A stretch of DNA of 64,000 nucleotides from Paraconexibacter sp040581415. GTDB lineage: Bacteria > Actinomycetota > Thermoleophilia > Solirubrobacterales > Solirubrobacteraceae. How positions within the stretch are numbered: position 1 is the first letter of the stretch; each line of letters starts with the position of its first letter. The position numbers and the translations under genes were made by a program. The stretch spans positions 3,162,001 to 3,226,000 of the forward strand of contig NZ_CP114014.1 of assembly GCF_040581415.1 (NCBI RefSeq), written 5' to 3'. This document shows, piece after piece, positions 48,901-59,517 of the stretch. The notes below the pieces were generated by a model, which had not been told where the DNA came from, did not search any database, and saw only the letters and a program-made list of their open reading frames with translations.

Positions 48901-51495
48901 CTACGCGAGGGCCGCCTGGATCGCCGCACGTGCAGCGTCCAGTGCGTCAGCGAGCTTGCCGGGGTCGCGACCGCCGGCCTGGGCCATGCTGTCCTTGCCG
49001 CCGCCCCCGCCGCCGACGACCTGCGCGGCGACCTTGACGACGGCGCCCGCCTTCACCCCGCGGGCGATCGCCCCCGGGCCGGCCGCGACGACGAGCGCGA
49101 CCTTGCCGTCGACGGCGCTGCCGAGGACCGCGACGCCGTCGTCGCCGAGCTTGCCGCGGACGTGGTCGGTCAGCTCGGCGAGGTCCTTGCCGCCGACGCC
49201 GTCGACGGACGCGGCCACCACGGCGATCCCGTCGGTGTCGGTGGCGGTCGCCGCCAGCCGGTCGACCGTCCCGGCGTCGGTCCCGCCGCCTGCCTTGGCG
49301 GCGGCCTTGGCCTTGGCCTGCAGCGCGGTGATGGCGTCGACGACACCCGCGGGCTGGGTGCGCAGGGCGGTCGCGGCGCCGGACAGGGCGGCGTCGTGCT
49401 CGCGCAGGAGCGTGACGGCGGCCGGGCCGGTGATCGCCTCGATGCGGCGGACGTTGGCGGCGCTCGAGCCCTCCGAGAGGATCTTCACGAGCCCGATCTC
49501 CGCCGTCGAGCGCACGTGCGTGCCGCCGCAGAGCTCGCGCGAGAACGAGCCGTCCCCCACCTCGACCATGCGCACGACGTCCCCGTACTTCTCGCCGAAC
49601 AGCGCCATCGCCCCCAGCGCGCGTGCCTCGTCGAGCGTCGTGGACATCGAGCGCACCGGGTGGTTGCCCAGGACCCAGGCGTTGATCTGGTCCTCGACCT
49701 GGGCGCGCTCGGCGTCGGTCAGGCGCTGGGTGTGGTTGAAGTCGAAGCGCAGCTTGTCCGGGCCGACGTACGAGCCGGCCTGGCTGACGTGGTCGCCGAG
49801 GGTCTGGCGCAGCGCCGCGTGCAGCAGGTGCGTGGCAGTGTGGTTGGCGGCGATCGCGTGGCGGGCGGTGCGGTCGACGGTCGCGGTGACGCGCTCGCCC
49901 TCCTTGAGCGTGCCGGTGACGAGCTCCACCTCGAGCGCCTGGTCATCCCCCGCGCGCAGCACGTCGGCGACGCGGGCCTCGCAGTCGCCACCGTCGCAGG
50001 CGATGGTGCCGGCGTCCGAGACCTGGCCGCCGCCCTGCGCGTAGAACGGCGACTCGGCGAGCTTCACGAAGGTCTTGCCGTCCCGCTCGGTGACCGCGGC
50101 GACGGTGGTGTGCTGCTCGAGCGACTCGTAGCCGACGAACGTGGTCGGCTCGGTGCTGAGGCCGCGGACGAGGTCCGCGGTCCCGCCGACGCGCCCGCCC
50201 TTGCCGCCGACGCCGCCTGCGGACCGCAGCCGCTGCTCGTCCATCAGCGTCTTGAAGCCCGCCTCGTCGACCGTGACGCCGGCCTCCTCGGCGACCTCGA
50301 TCGTCATCTCGACGGGGAAGCCGAAGGTGTCGTGCAGCTGGAACGCGGCGGCGGCGTCGAGCGTCCCCTTCGACAGGTGATCGGTCAGCAGCGCCATGCC
50401 CTGCTCGAGGGTGCGGCCGAAGCCCTCCTCCTCGGCCAGGACCCACTTCAGGATGCGGTCCTTCTCGGCGTGCAGCTCCGGGTACGCCGCGCCCATGGTG
50501 TCCAGGACGACGTCGACGTAGCGCGGCAGGAAGCTGCCGGTGATGCCGAGGCGGCGGCCGTGCTGGATCGCGCGGCGCATCAGGCGGCGCAGGACGTAGC
50601 CGCGGTCCTCGTTGGAGGGGACGACGCCGTCGGCGATCAGGAACGTCATGCCGCGGCTGTGGTCGGCGAGGATCCGCAGCGAGCGGTCCTCGGGCTCCGC
50701 GACGGTCGCCAGCTCGCGGCCGAGGGCGATCAGCGGCAGGAACTGGTCGGTGTCGAAGATCGTCTCGACGTCCTGCAGGATCACCGCCATCCGGTTCAGG
50801 CCCATACCGGTGTCGATGTTCTGGTTCGGGAGCGGCGTGAGCTGCTTCTGCTCGTCCTGGTCGAACTGCATGAAGACGAGGTTCCAGAACTCGAGGAAAC
50901 GCTCGTTCTCTCCGCCCGGGAGGTCGTCCGGCTCGCCCCACTCCACGCCGCGGTCCAGGTAGAGCTCGCTGCACGGTCCGCAGGGCCCGGTCTCGCCCGA
51001 CCACCAGAAGTTCTCGCTGGCCGGGCACAGGACGATGCGCTCGCGCGGGACGCCGACCGAGAGCCATGCCTCGATCGCCTCCTCGTCGGGGCCGATGCCC
51101 ATGGCGGGGTCGCCCTCGAACACCGTCGCCCAGACGTCCTCGGGCTTGAACCCGAAGCCGTTGAGCGTCAGGTCCCAGGCGAACTCGACGGCGCCCTGCT
51201 TGAAGTAGTCGCCGATCGAGAAGTTGCCGAGCATCTCGAAGAACGTGAGGTGGCGCGCGGTGACGCCGACGTTGTCGATGTCCGGGGTGCGGAAGCACTT
51301 CTGGCAGCTGGTCAGGCGCGGGGCGGGCGGCGCCTCGAGCCCCATGAAGTAGGCCTTCAGCGGGTGCATTCCCGCGGTGGTCAGCAGGACCGACGGGTCG
51401 AACGCCGCGGGCACGAGCGACCCCGAGCGCTGGCGCTTGTGCGCGTGCTTCTCGAAGAAGGCCAGGAAGGTCTCGCGGATCTCGTCGGACGTCAC
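48901..51495 (-). CDS. alaS: Alanyl-tRNA synthetase
   Basis: 864 residues from the GTG at 51495 with AGGGG next to it. Class II catalytic core: FFEKHAHKRQRSGSLVP, LTTAGMHPLKAYF, KCFRTPDIDNVG, HLTFFEMLGNFSIGDYFK, and ETGPCGPCSELYLDRG. The editing domain has HTATHLLHAAL and the SRELCGGTHV zinc motif; the C-Ala domain ends with the Gly-rich GGGGGGKDSMAQAGG segment. First gene of the alaS-ruvX-mltG-aroE-pilBTC operon, 14 nt after the MFS gene. Confidence 0.97.
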   Translation of the reverse strand: MTSDEIRETFLAFFEKHAHKRQRSGSLVPAAFDPSVLLTTAGMHPLKAYFMGLEAPPAPRLTSCQKCFRTPDIDNVGVTARHLTFFEMLGNFSIGDYFKQGAVEFAWDLTLNGFGFKPEDVWATVFEGDPAMGIGPDEEAIEAWLSVGVPRERIVLCPASENFWWSGETGPCGPCSELYLDRGVEWGEPDDLPGGENERFLEFWNLVFMQFDQDEQKQLTPLPNQNIDTGMGLNRMAVILQDVETIFDTDQFLPLIALGRELATVAEPEDRSLRILADHSRGMTFLIADGVVPSNEDRGYVLRRLMRRAIQHGRRLGITGSFLPRYVDVVLDTMGAAYPELHAEKDRILKWVLAEEEGFGRTLEQGMALLTDHLSKGTLDAAAAFQLHDTFGFPVEMTIEVAEEAGVTVDEAGFKTLMDEQRLRSAGGVGGKGGRVGGTADLVRGLSTEPTTFVGYESLEQHTTVAAVTERDGKTFVKLAESPFYAQGGGQVSDAGTIACDGGDCEARVADVLRAGDDQALEVELVTGTLKEGERVTATVDRTARHAIAANHTATHLLHAALRQTLGDHVSQAGSYVGPDKLRFDFNHTQRLTDAERAQVEDQINAWVLGNHPVRSMSTTLDEARALGAMALFGEKYGDVVRMVEVGDGSFSRELCGGTHVRSTAEIGLVKILSEGSSAANVRRIEAITGPAAVTLLREHDAALSGAATALRTQPAGVVDAITALQAKAKAAAKAGGGTDAGTVDRLAATATDTDGIAVVAASVDGVGGKDLAELTDHVRGKLGDDGVAVLGSAVDGKVALVVAAGPGAIARGVKAGAVVKVAAQVVGGGGGGKDSMAQAGGRDPGKLADALDAARAAIQAALA

Positions 51496-51509
51496 CCCCT
51501 GATTGTCCC

Positions 51510-52763
51510 TCAGGTGGCGAACGGGTGCGTCGCGGCGCGTGGCCCTGCAGCGTGGTGCGCGCTGTGGTGGGCAGCGCCGACGAGCGCGGCCACCCCGGCG
51601 AGCATCGCCGCGGCCGCCCCCACCCCGAGTCCGGCCCGGGGGCTGACGTGCTGGCAGATGAACCCCAGCAGCGGGGCGCCGACCGGCGTGGAGCCCAGGA
51701 AGACGACGCCGTACAGGGCCATCACGCGGCCACGGAGCGCGGGCGGGGCGGCCAGCTGCAGCTGTGCGTTGACGGCGCTCGTGAAGGTGACGCTGCCGGC
51801 GCCGACGACCACCAGCGCGGCCAGGACGAGGTCCAGGGTCGGCGCGATAGCGGCCAGCCCGAGTGCCCCGCCGAAGACGATCGCCGACACGCTGATCAGG
51901 GCGGGTGACGTACGGCCACGGGCGCCGTTGACCAGGGCCCCGGCGATGGCTCCCGCCCCCATCGTCCCCATCAGCAGCGCGTAGGTGGAGGCGCTGCCGT
52001 GGAAGGTGTACTTCGCCAGCAGCGGCAGGACCGTCTGGAAGTTGTAGGCGAGCATGCTGACCGCGCCCATCAGCGCGAGCGGGATCCAGAGGTCGCGGTC
52101 GGCGCGAACGACCGCGATCGCCTCGCGGATCTGGCCGGGGGCGCGGCTGGCCGGCGGGGCGTCGTGGAGCTTGTCCGGGTCCATCCCGCGGAGCGCGAGG
52201 ATCATGGCGCCGAACGAGAGCGCGTTGAGCGCGAAGCAGGCGGCGACGCCGCTCAGCGCGATCACCAGTGCCGCGGCGGCCGGCCCGGCGATGCGGGCGG
52301 TCTGCACGAGCACGCTGTTGAGCGAGACGGCGTTGACCACGCTGGCCGGGCCGACCATCTCGCTGATGAAGCTCTGCCGGGTCGGGTTGTCGATCGCGGT
52401 GACGAGGCCACGCATCAGGACGAGCGCGTAGACCATCCACAGCGTCACGACGCCGGTGACAGTGAGCGCGAACAGCGCCAGCGCGGGGATGATCATCAGC
52501 GTCTGGGTGACGATCAGCAGCCTGCGCTTGGGGAAGCGGTCGGCGAGGACCCCGCCCCAGGCGCCGAGTAGCAGGATCGGGAGGAACTGCAGCGCGGTCG
52601 ACACGCCGAGCGCGACACCGGACGACGTCAGGCTCAGGACCAGCCACGCCTCGGCGACGGTCTGCATCCACGAGCCGCTGACCGAGACGACCTGGCCGCT
52701 GAAGAAGCGGCGGAAGTTGGGGATCTGCAGGGAGGCGACCGACTTGCGCAGGCCCGCGCTCAT
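51510..52763 (-). CDS. MFS exporter, EntS/MFS_3-like
   Basis: 417 residues with about 12 membrane helices. The start FRRFFSGQVVSVSGSWMQTVAEAWLVL is typical of the enterobactin-exporter-like MFS branch, with the A-motif-like GVLADRFPKRRLL between helices 2 and 3. It would use proton motive force to export small molecules or drugs. Its ATG overlaps the stop of the upstream marR-like gene by 4 nt, so a regulator-exporter pair is likely. The substrate is unknown. The C-terminus is His-rich. Confidence 0.85.
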   Translation of the reverse strand: MSAGLRKSVASLQIPNFRRFFSGQVVSVSGSWMQTVAEAWLVLSLTSSGVALGVSTALQFLPILLLGAWGGVLADRFPKRRLLIVTQTLMIIPALALFALTVTGVVTLWMVYALVLMRGLVTAIDNPTRQSFISEMVGPASVVNAVSLNSVLVQTARIAGPAAAALVIALSGVAACFALNALSFGAMILALRGMDPDKLHDAPPASRAPGQIREAIAVVRADRDLWIPLALMGAVSMLAYNFQTVLPLLAKYTFHGSASTYALLMGTMGAGAIAGALVNGARGRTSPALISVSAIVFGGALGLAAIAPTLDLVLAALVVVGAGSVTFTSAVNAQLQLAAPPALRGRVMALYGVVFLGSTPVGAPLLGFICQHVSPRAGLGVGAAAAMLAGVAALVGAAHHSAHHAAGPRAATHPFAT

Positions 52764-53218
52764 GGACGCTGCCCAAAGTCGGCCTCGAGGATCCGCTCGA
52801 GGATCGTGGCGGCCGCGTCGAGGGTCTGCTGGTCGGCCTCGCTCAGCTGCTCGAGCGCCTCGGCGAGATACTCGGTCTTGCGGACGCGGGACGCCTGCAC
52901 GAGGGCGGCACCCGCGGGGCTGACGGCGATGCGGTGCGAGCGGCGGTCCTCGGGGTGGGCCTCGCGGACGACGAGGCCCTGCTCGGTGAGCTTCGCGATC
53001 AGCCGGGTCGCGGTCGGGCGCTGGACGCGCTCGCGGTCGGCGAGCTCGGACGGGGTCAGCGGGCCGTGGCAGTCGATGGTCGCGAGTGCGGCGCCGAGCG
53101 ACGGCGACAGGCCGGAGTCAGCGCGTTGCCGTAGGCGCCGGGCGAGGCGCGTGGTGGCGAGCCGGACGCGGTCGGCGAGCTGGGTGTGGGTGACGGCGGG
53201 TGGTGGTGCGGTGCTGAT
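52760..53218 (-). CDS. MarR family transcriptional regulator with a non-canonical (ATC) start
   Basis: 152 codons in frame. THTQLADRVRLATTRLARRLRQ, then LGAALATIDCHGPLTPSELADRE, RPTATRLIAKLTEQGLVVREAHPEDRRSHRIAVSPAG match the dimerisation helices, recognition helix and wing of MarR. Between an upstream in-frame TAA and the domain there is no ATG, GTG or TTG; the best candidate is ATC at 53218, with GAGG 6 nt upstream. Two explanations are a rare start codon or a sequence/decay error. The stop overlaps the exporter ATG. A palindrome at 53242-53267 is the likely operator. Confidence 0.7.
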   Translation of the reverse strand: MSTAPPPAVTHTQLADRVRLATTRLARRLRQRADSGLSPSLGAALATIDCHGPLTPSELADRERVQRPTATRLIAKLTEQGLVVREAHPEDRRSHRIAVSPAGAALVQASRVRKTEYLAEALEQLSEADQQTLDAAATILERILEADFGQRP

Positions 53219-53241
53219 GTTCGGCCTCGGTGCGACGGTGG

Positions 53242-53281
53242 TTAGCTCAGGTAGTTACCTGGCTGAACTACACCGTAGCAA
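53242..53281 (-). promoter_or_regulatory. marR-MFS promoter with overlapping operator
   Basis: -35 TTGCTA (53281-53276), 18-bp spacer, -10 TAACTA (53257-53252). The inverted repeat CAGGTA-AC-TACCTG (53248-53261, extending to 12-bp imperfect arms) covers the -10 box. MarR regulators bind such sites and repress their own operon. The start of transcription would be about 30 nt before the ATC. Confidence 0.65.
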
Positions 53282-53284
53282 GCC

Positions 53285-53331
53285 CTCGATGTGCCACCAC
53301 GTGCGCCGGTGGCGGGTGGTGGCACATCGAG
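53285..53331 (-). terminator. 16-bp-arm palindrome after the second RTX gene
   Basis: CTCGATGTGCCACCAC and its perfect complement around a 15-nt loop, 16 nt after the RTX stop on the minus strand. Same arm family as 2170-2212. Confidence 0.65.
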
Positions 53332-53346
53332 CGGCGCGGGCGGTCG

Positions 53347-54168
53347 TCAGTCGTCGGAGGTGTCGACGTCGTCCTCGAAGTCGCGGCGCTCGTCGTCGCC
53401 CGCGAAGTAGTCCGCGCCTGAGCCACCGGTGAGGATGTCGGCGCCGCTGTCGCCGAAGAGCTTGTCGTTCCCGGCCCCGCCGCTGAGCTTGTCGTCACCG
53501 TCCCCGCCGACGAGGTCGTCGGCGCCGGCGCCGCCGCTGATGGTGTCCGCGCCCGCATCGCCGAACAGCTTGTCCGGCCCGAGCGTGCCGGTGAGGACGT
53601 CGTTGCCGGGGCCGCCGATCAGGCGGGAACCCGTCAGCCTGTCGTTCCCGTCGCCGCCGAACATGTCGCACGGCTTGCGGGGCGGGGCGACGTACGGCGC
53701 GCTGAGGCGGTCATTGCCCGGGCCGCCGTCGGCGCAGGCCAGCGGCTGCGCGGCGGTGAAAGCACTGACGGGCAGCTGCGCGGTGAAGGTGTCGTCGCCG
53801 GCACCGGCGATGACCTGGATGCGCACGGAGCGCTTCGGCCCGGCCGCGCTGATGGTGAGGCTGTCGTTGCCGCGGTAGAGCTCCGCGTAGATCCCGACCG
53901 TCCCGCGGGCGGGGCAGCTGACCGAGCGGGCGCTGATCCGCCGGCACACGTCGCCCTTCCGGAGGTTGATCGTCGCGCCGCCGGTGACCGTGACGCTGGA
54001 CGGCTTCACGGTGGCGGTCAGGCGATCGCCCTTGATGTTGTCCCCGTAGATCCGGATCAGGCCGCCCCGCGCCGTGTCCACGAGCGCCGGCGACGCGTGC
54101 GCCGCCTGGGTCCCCCAGCCCACGGCCACCGCCGTCATCGTCGCCGTCAGGACCGCGCGTCGCCGCAT
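53347..54168 (-). CDS. Secreted RTX-like calcium-binding repeat protein
   Basis: 273 residues. Signal peptide 1-25 (cleaved near AHA-S). Residues 95-250 hold many GGxGxDxLx repeats (e.g. DGGPGNDRLSAPY, FGGDGNDRLTGS, IGGPGNDVLTG, GGAGADDLVGG), a calcium-filled beta-roll. The C-terminus DDERRDFEDDVDTSDD is highly acidic. Four Cys residues may stabilise the N-terminal part. No catalytic domain can be seen. More and tighter repeats than the homologue at 1210. Confidence 0.88.
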   Translation of the reverse strand: MRRRAVLTATMTAVAVGWGTQAAHASPALVDTARGGLIRIYGDNIKGDRLTATVKPSSVTVTGGATINLRKGDVCRRISARSVSCPARGTVGIYAELYRGNDSLTISAAGPKRSVRIQVIAGAGDDTFTAQLPVSAFTAAQPLACADGGPGNDRLSAPYVAPPRKPCDMFGGDGNDRLTGSRLIGGPGNDVLTGTLGPDKLFGDAGADTISGGAGADDLVGGDGDDKLSGGAGNDKLFGDSGADILTGGSGADYFAGDDERRDFEDDVDTSDD

Positions 54169-54242
54169 GGACGCGACCCTAGGCGGCCGCCGCGCGCCGA
54201 TCCATCCGATGCGTCAAACGACTCAGGACGACGCGGGAGACG

Positions 54243-55676
54243 TCAGCGGCGGGCGATCGTTGCGTGGCCCGCCACGACGTCTCCGTCCATCAGCACCGCC
54301 AGCTGACCGGGCGCCGCCCCGGCGAAGGCGCCCGCAAGCACGAGCTCCCCCGCGTCCGGGTCCAGCCGCGCCGCGACCGGGGCGGCGTGCGAGCGCAGCC
54401 GCGCGGCGCGCACGCGGGACGCGTCCCCGTGGACCACGACGTCGTGAACCGGGATCCGGCGGACCGCCAGCGCCTCGCGCGGGCCTACCGTGACCGTGTT
54501 GGTGCGGACGTCGGTGCGCAGGACGTAGACCGGATCCCCCGTCCCGCCGGTCGTCAGCACCCCGCGGCGCTGGCCGACGGTGTAGGCGTGGGCACCGCGG
54601 TGCCGGCCGACGACCAGTCCGCCGTCGTCGACGATGTCCCCCGGCCGCTCGCGCAGGCCGCCGTGGCGGGCCAGGAACGCCTCGCGGCCGGTGCCGGCCA
54701 GGAAGCAGAGGTCCTGCGAGTCGGGCTTCTGCGCGACGGCGATCCCGGCGTCCTCGGCCAGCGCCCTGACGGCGGGCTTGTGCAGGTCGCCGAGCGGGAA
54801 GCGCAGCCGCCCCAGGCTGCTGGGCGCCAGGCGGGCGAGCATGTAGGACTGGTCCTTGGCCTCGTCGGCGGCGACCCGCAGCTGACCGTCCTCGGTGAGC
54901 CGCGCGTAGTGCCCGGTGACGAGCGTCGCGGCGCCGAGGCGGTCGGCGTAGTCGAGCATCGCGTCGAGGCGGACGTGCCCGTTGCAGCGCACGCAGGGGT
55001 TCGGGGTCAGCCCCTCGGCATGGGCGCTGAGCCACGGGTCCACGACGCCCGCGCGGAACTCGGCGCGCAGGTCGAGCGTCAGGTGCGGCAGCCCCATCCG
55101 GTGGGCGACGGCGCGGGCGCCGCGGACCGCGTCCGCCGAGCAGCAGCTCTTGCTGCCGTCGTGGTCCTCGTCGGCCCAGAGCTCGAGCGTGACGGTGCAG
55201 ACCTCGTTCCCGGCCTGCTGCGCCAGCAGCGCGGCGACGGCCGAGTCGACGCCGCCGCTCATGGCGACGAGCGTGCGCGATGGGGCATCGCCGGCCGGCG
55301 CCGGGACGGCGGCACCGCGACGGACCGCGGCGCCGAGCGCGCGGTGCAGGGCGTCGGACGCCAGGTCGGCGGCGTGGAGCTTGCCGACGCTGAGCCCGCC
55401 GAGCTCGGCGGAGACCTCCCGCGTCCCCACCCGCGCGGCTTCGAGCACGGGCGCGCCGGTGACGAGCTCGACGACGGCCGAGCCCGCGGCGATGACCGCC
55501 CCGCAGCCCGACGCCTCGAAGCCGGCCTCGACGACGCGGTCGCCGCGGACCGTGACGGCGATGGTGACCAGGTCACCGCACGCCGCGCCCCCGGCGGCGC
55601 CGCTGCAGGCGCCGTCGGGCACGAACCCACGTCCACGCGGGTAGGTCAGGTGCTCCTCGAAGCGCTCGTCCGGCAC
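54243..55676 (-). CDS. mnmA: IscU/NifU-like domain fused to tRNA 2-thiouridylase MnmA
   Basis: 477 residues from the GTG at 55676. Residues 1-115 match an Fe-S scaffold: FEEHLTYPRG, ACGDLVTIAV (first Cys), EASGCGAVIAAGSAVVE (second Cys), but KLHAADLASDAL, where the third ligand Cys of IscU is Ala. Residues 125-477 are MnmA: PP-loop VAMSGGVDSAVAALL, CVRCNGHVRLDAML, GHYARL, AKDQSYML, SQDLCFL (catalytic Cys of the pair with CVRC) and VGQRRGV. MnmA thiolates U34 of Glu, Gln and Lys tRNAs. The fused domain might handle sulfur or a cluster. Confidence 0.9.
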   Translation of the reverse strand: MPDERFEEHLTYPRGRGFVPDGACSGAAGGAACGDLVTIAVTVRGDRVVEAGFEASGCGAVIAAGSAVVELVTGAPVLEAARVGTREVSAELGGLSVGKLHAADLASDALHRALGAAVRRGAAVPAPAGDAPSRTLVAMSGGVDSAVAALLAQQAGNEVCTVTLELWADEDHDGSKSCCSADAVRGARAVAHRMGLPHLTLDLRAEFRAGVVDPWLSAHAEGLTPNPCVRCNGHVRLDAMLDYADRLGAATLVTGHYARLTEDGQLRVAADEAKDQSYMLARLAPSSLGRLRFPLGDLHKPAVRALAEDAGIAVAQKPDSQDLCFLAGTGREAFLARHGGLRERPGDIVDDGGLVVGRHRGAHAYTVGQRRGVLTTGGTGDPVYVLRTDVRTNTVTVGPREALAVRRIPVHDVVVHGDASRVRAARLRSHAAPVAARLDPDAGELVLAGAFAGAAPGQLAVLMDGDVVAGHATIARR

Positions 55677-55702
55677 AGGACGAGTGTAAGACGGGTGGCC
55701 GC

Positions 55703-56419
55703 TCAGCGGCCGGCGCGCACGTCGCCGACGAGCTGGTCGATCTCCCGGGTGGTCGTGAAGCCGACGATCGTCCGCGCGGTGCGCTTGCTGCCGATGACCA
55801 GCACGGTCGAGGACTGGCCGATCGTGACGTCCCGCGTGATCGCCTCGTAGCGGCCGACGCTCGACAGCGGCAGGATGTGGACGTCGACCTTGCCGCCGCG
55901 GCGGTCGATGCGCTTCACGGCGGCCCGCACGGCGCGGTCGTCCGAGGCGCGGGTGTCGGCGAAGGCGACGACGACGGTGTGGCCGCGGTCCAGGGGCGCC
56001 AGCAGCTTCTCCGAGGGGTCCTGCGGCGTCGTGGCGGTCGACGGGGTGGTGGTCGACGGCGTCGCGGGGGCGTTGGTCGACGGGGTCGCGGGCGCCTTCG
56101 TGCCGGGCGGCGTGTTGGCCGCGGCCGGGGTGCTGCTGGCCGGCGTGGAGGTCGTCCCGCCCGTCGCGGCCTGGGTGGCCGCGTTCGCGCCGGCGGACTT
56201 CGCGGCGGCGCCGTTGGCCTTCTCGACCGCGTTCCCGAGCCCGTTCACGCCGGGGGCGGTGCTGCCGGTCGTCGAGGCCGGGGCCGGCGCCACGGCGGCC
56301 GGGACGGGAGCCGAGCCGGCACCGTCGTCGTCCTTCGGCTTGAGCACGAGCAGGTACAGCGCCCCGAAGACCAGGAGGCCGACGAGCGCGATGCGGTACG
56401 GGAGCGAAAGCTGTTCCAC
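55703..56419 (-). CDS. Membrane-anchored protein with thioredoxin-like domain lacking CxxC
   Basis: 238 residues. A transmembrane helix at about 9-26 (RIALVGLLVFGALYLLVL) is followed by a Thr/Ala/Pro-rich linker (30-135). The C-terminal 100 residues (HTVVVAFADTRASDDRAV, KVDVHILPLSSVGRYEAI, TVLVIGSKRTARTIVGF) look like a thioredoxin fold with the VVAFAD strand but no active-site Cys, so it is not a redox enzyme. Position between aspS and mnmA suggests nothing specific. Function unknown. Confidence 0.65.
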   Translation of the reverse strand: MEQLSLPYRIALVGLLVFGALYLLVLKPKDDDGAGSAPVPAAVAPAPASTTGSTAPGVNGLGNAVEKANGAAAKSAGANAATQAATGGTTSTPASSTPAAANTPPGTKAPATPSTNAPATPSTTTPSTATTPQDPSEKLLAPLDRGHTVVVAFADTRASDDRAVRAAVKRIDRRGGKVDVHILPLSSVGRYEAITRDVTIGQSSTVLVIGSKRTARTIVGFTTTREIDQLVGDVRAGR

Positions 56420-56453
56420 GTGAGTTGAGTCGGCGGATGCGGGGCGGAACTTG

Positions 56454-56481
56454 AGCGTCCGCCCCCGGCGGAGTGGACGCC
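56454..56481 (-). terminator. Hairpin downstream of aspS
   Basis: GCGTCC/GGACGC outer arms with an inner CCGCC/GGCGG stem, about 15 nt after the aspS stop on the minus strand, before the thioredoxin-like gene. Confidence 0.5.
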
Positions 56482-56494
56482 CCTGGCCGGCTGC

Positions 56495-58275
<1,781 letters not shown>

Positions 58276-58279
<4 letters not shown>

Positions 58280-59517
58280 CCGGGGTGACGTCCCTTCAAC
58301 GCACGGGCGATGACCGCGGTGGTGTCGGGCACCACCGTCTGCTCGCCCGTCTCGGTGTCCTTCAGGTGGATCGTGCCCGCTGCGTCGTCGACGACGGCGA
58401 CAGCGGTGGCCTTCAGCCGGGCGGCCTGCTTGAGCGCGCCCTTGGTCGAGCGTCCGGCCAGCTCCTGCTGGACGGACAGCCCGGCGCGGCGGCCCTCGGA
58501 CGCGAGCGCAAAGGCGGTGACGCCCTCGCCGGCGACGTAGAGGTCGCAGACGGCGACGCGGTGCGGTGCGGGCTCGGCGGCGAGCAGGATGCGCTCGACC
58601 CCGGCCGCCCAGCCGATGCCGGGCGTCGCGGGCCCGCCGAGCTGCTCGGCGAGGCCGTCGTAGCGGCCGCCGCCGCCGAGCGCGGAGGACAGCGCGTCCG
58701 TCTCGAACTCGAACAGCGTGCGCGTGTAGTAGTCCAGGCCGCGCACGAGCGTGGGGTCGATGACGTAGTCGATGCCGGCGGCGTCCAGGCGGGCGCGGAC
58801 GGCGGCGAAGTGCTCGGCGTCGTCGGGGGCCAGCTCGTCGAGGAGCAGCGGCGCGTTCGCCATGACCTCGCGGGTGCCCGGGTCGTCCGCGTCGAACGCC
58901 CGGAGCGGGTTCAGGTCGATGCGGCCGACGACCTCGGCGCTGAGGCGATCCTCGTGGGTGCGTAGGTAGGCGACCAGACGCTCGCGATAGGCCGCGCGCG
59001 TCTCCGGCGTCCCGAGCGACCCGAGGCGGAGCTTCAGCGAGCCCGTCCCCACCTCGCTGAGGATCGCGTGCAGCAGCGTGATGAGCTCGGCGTCGACCGC
59101 GGGCCCTGCGGCGCCGATCGCCTCCGCGCCGACCTGCCAGAACTGGCGATAGCGGCCGGCCTGCGGCTTCTCGGCGCGGAAGAACGACTCCCAGTACCAG
59201 AGCTTCACCGGCTGCGGCAGCTTGTGCATGCCGTGCTCGAGGTAGGACCGGACGATCGGCGCCGTTCCCTCCGGACGCAGCGTGAGCGAGCGGCCGCCCT
59301 CGTCCTCGAAGGTGAACATCTCCTTCTGGACGATGTCGGTCGAGCCGCCGACCCCGCGGGAGAACAGCTCGGTGACCTCGAAGGCCGGGGTCTCGATGCG
59401 CTCGTAGCCGGCACCCTCGAGGATGCGGCGCGCGATCCGCTCGAGCGCCAGGCGCTCGGGGGCCTGGTCGGGCAGCACGTCGTGCGTGCCCTTCGAGGCC
59501 TGCAGCTTCGTCGCCAC
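58276..59517 (-). CDS. hisS: Histidyl-tRNA synthetase
   Basis: 413 residues from the GTG at 59517, which shares one base with the preceding stop (TAGTG). Class II: KGTHDVLPDQAPE, YERIETPAFEVTELFSRGVG, TLRPEGTAPIVRSYLEHGM, WYWESFFRAEKPQAGRYRQFWQVGAEAIG (motif 2), VRGLDYYTRTLFEF and GGRYDGLAEQLGG with the two histidine motifs, and IGWAAGVERILL (motif 3). Its operon order with aspS matches many bacteria. Confidence 0.97.

Noticed and set aside
48898..51984. 1028-residue plus-strand open frame
   Set aside because: Exact shadow of alaS on the other strand; composition is that of reversed synthetase codons.
53237..53270. tRNA-like D-arm sequence (GGTTAGCTCAGGTAG)
   Set aside because: No acceptor stem, anticodon arm or T-arm around it; the palindrome is better explained as the MarR operator.
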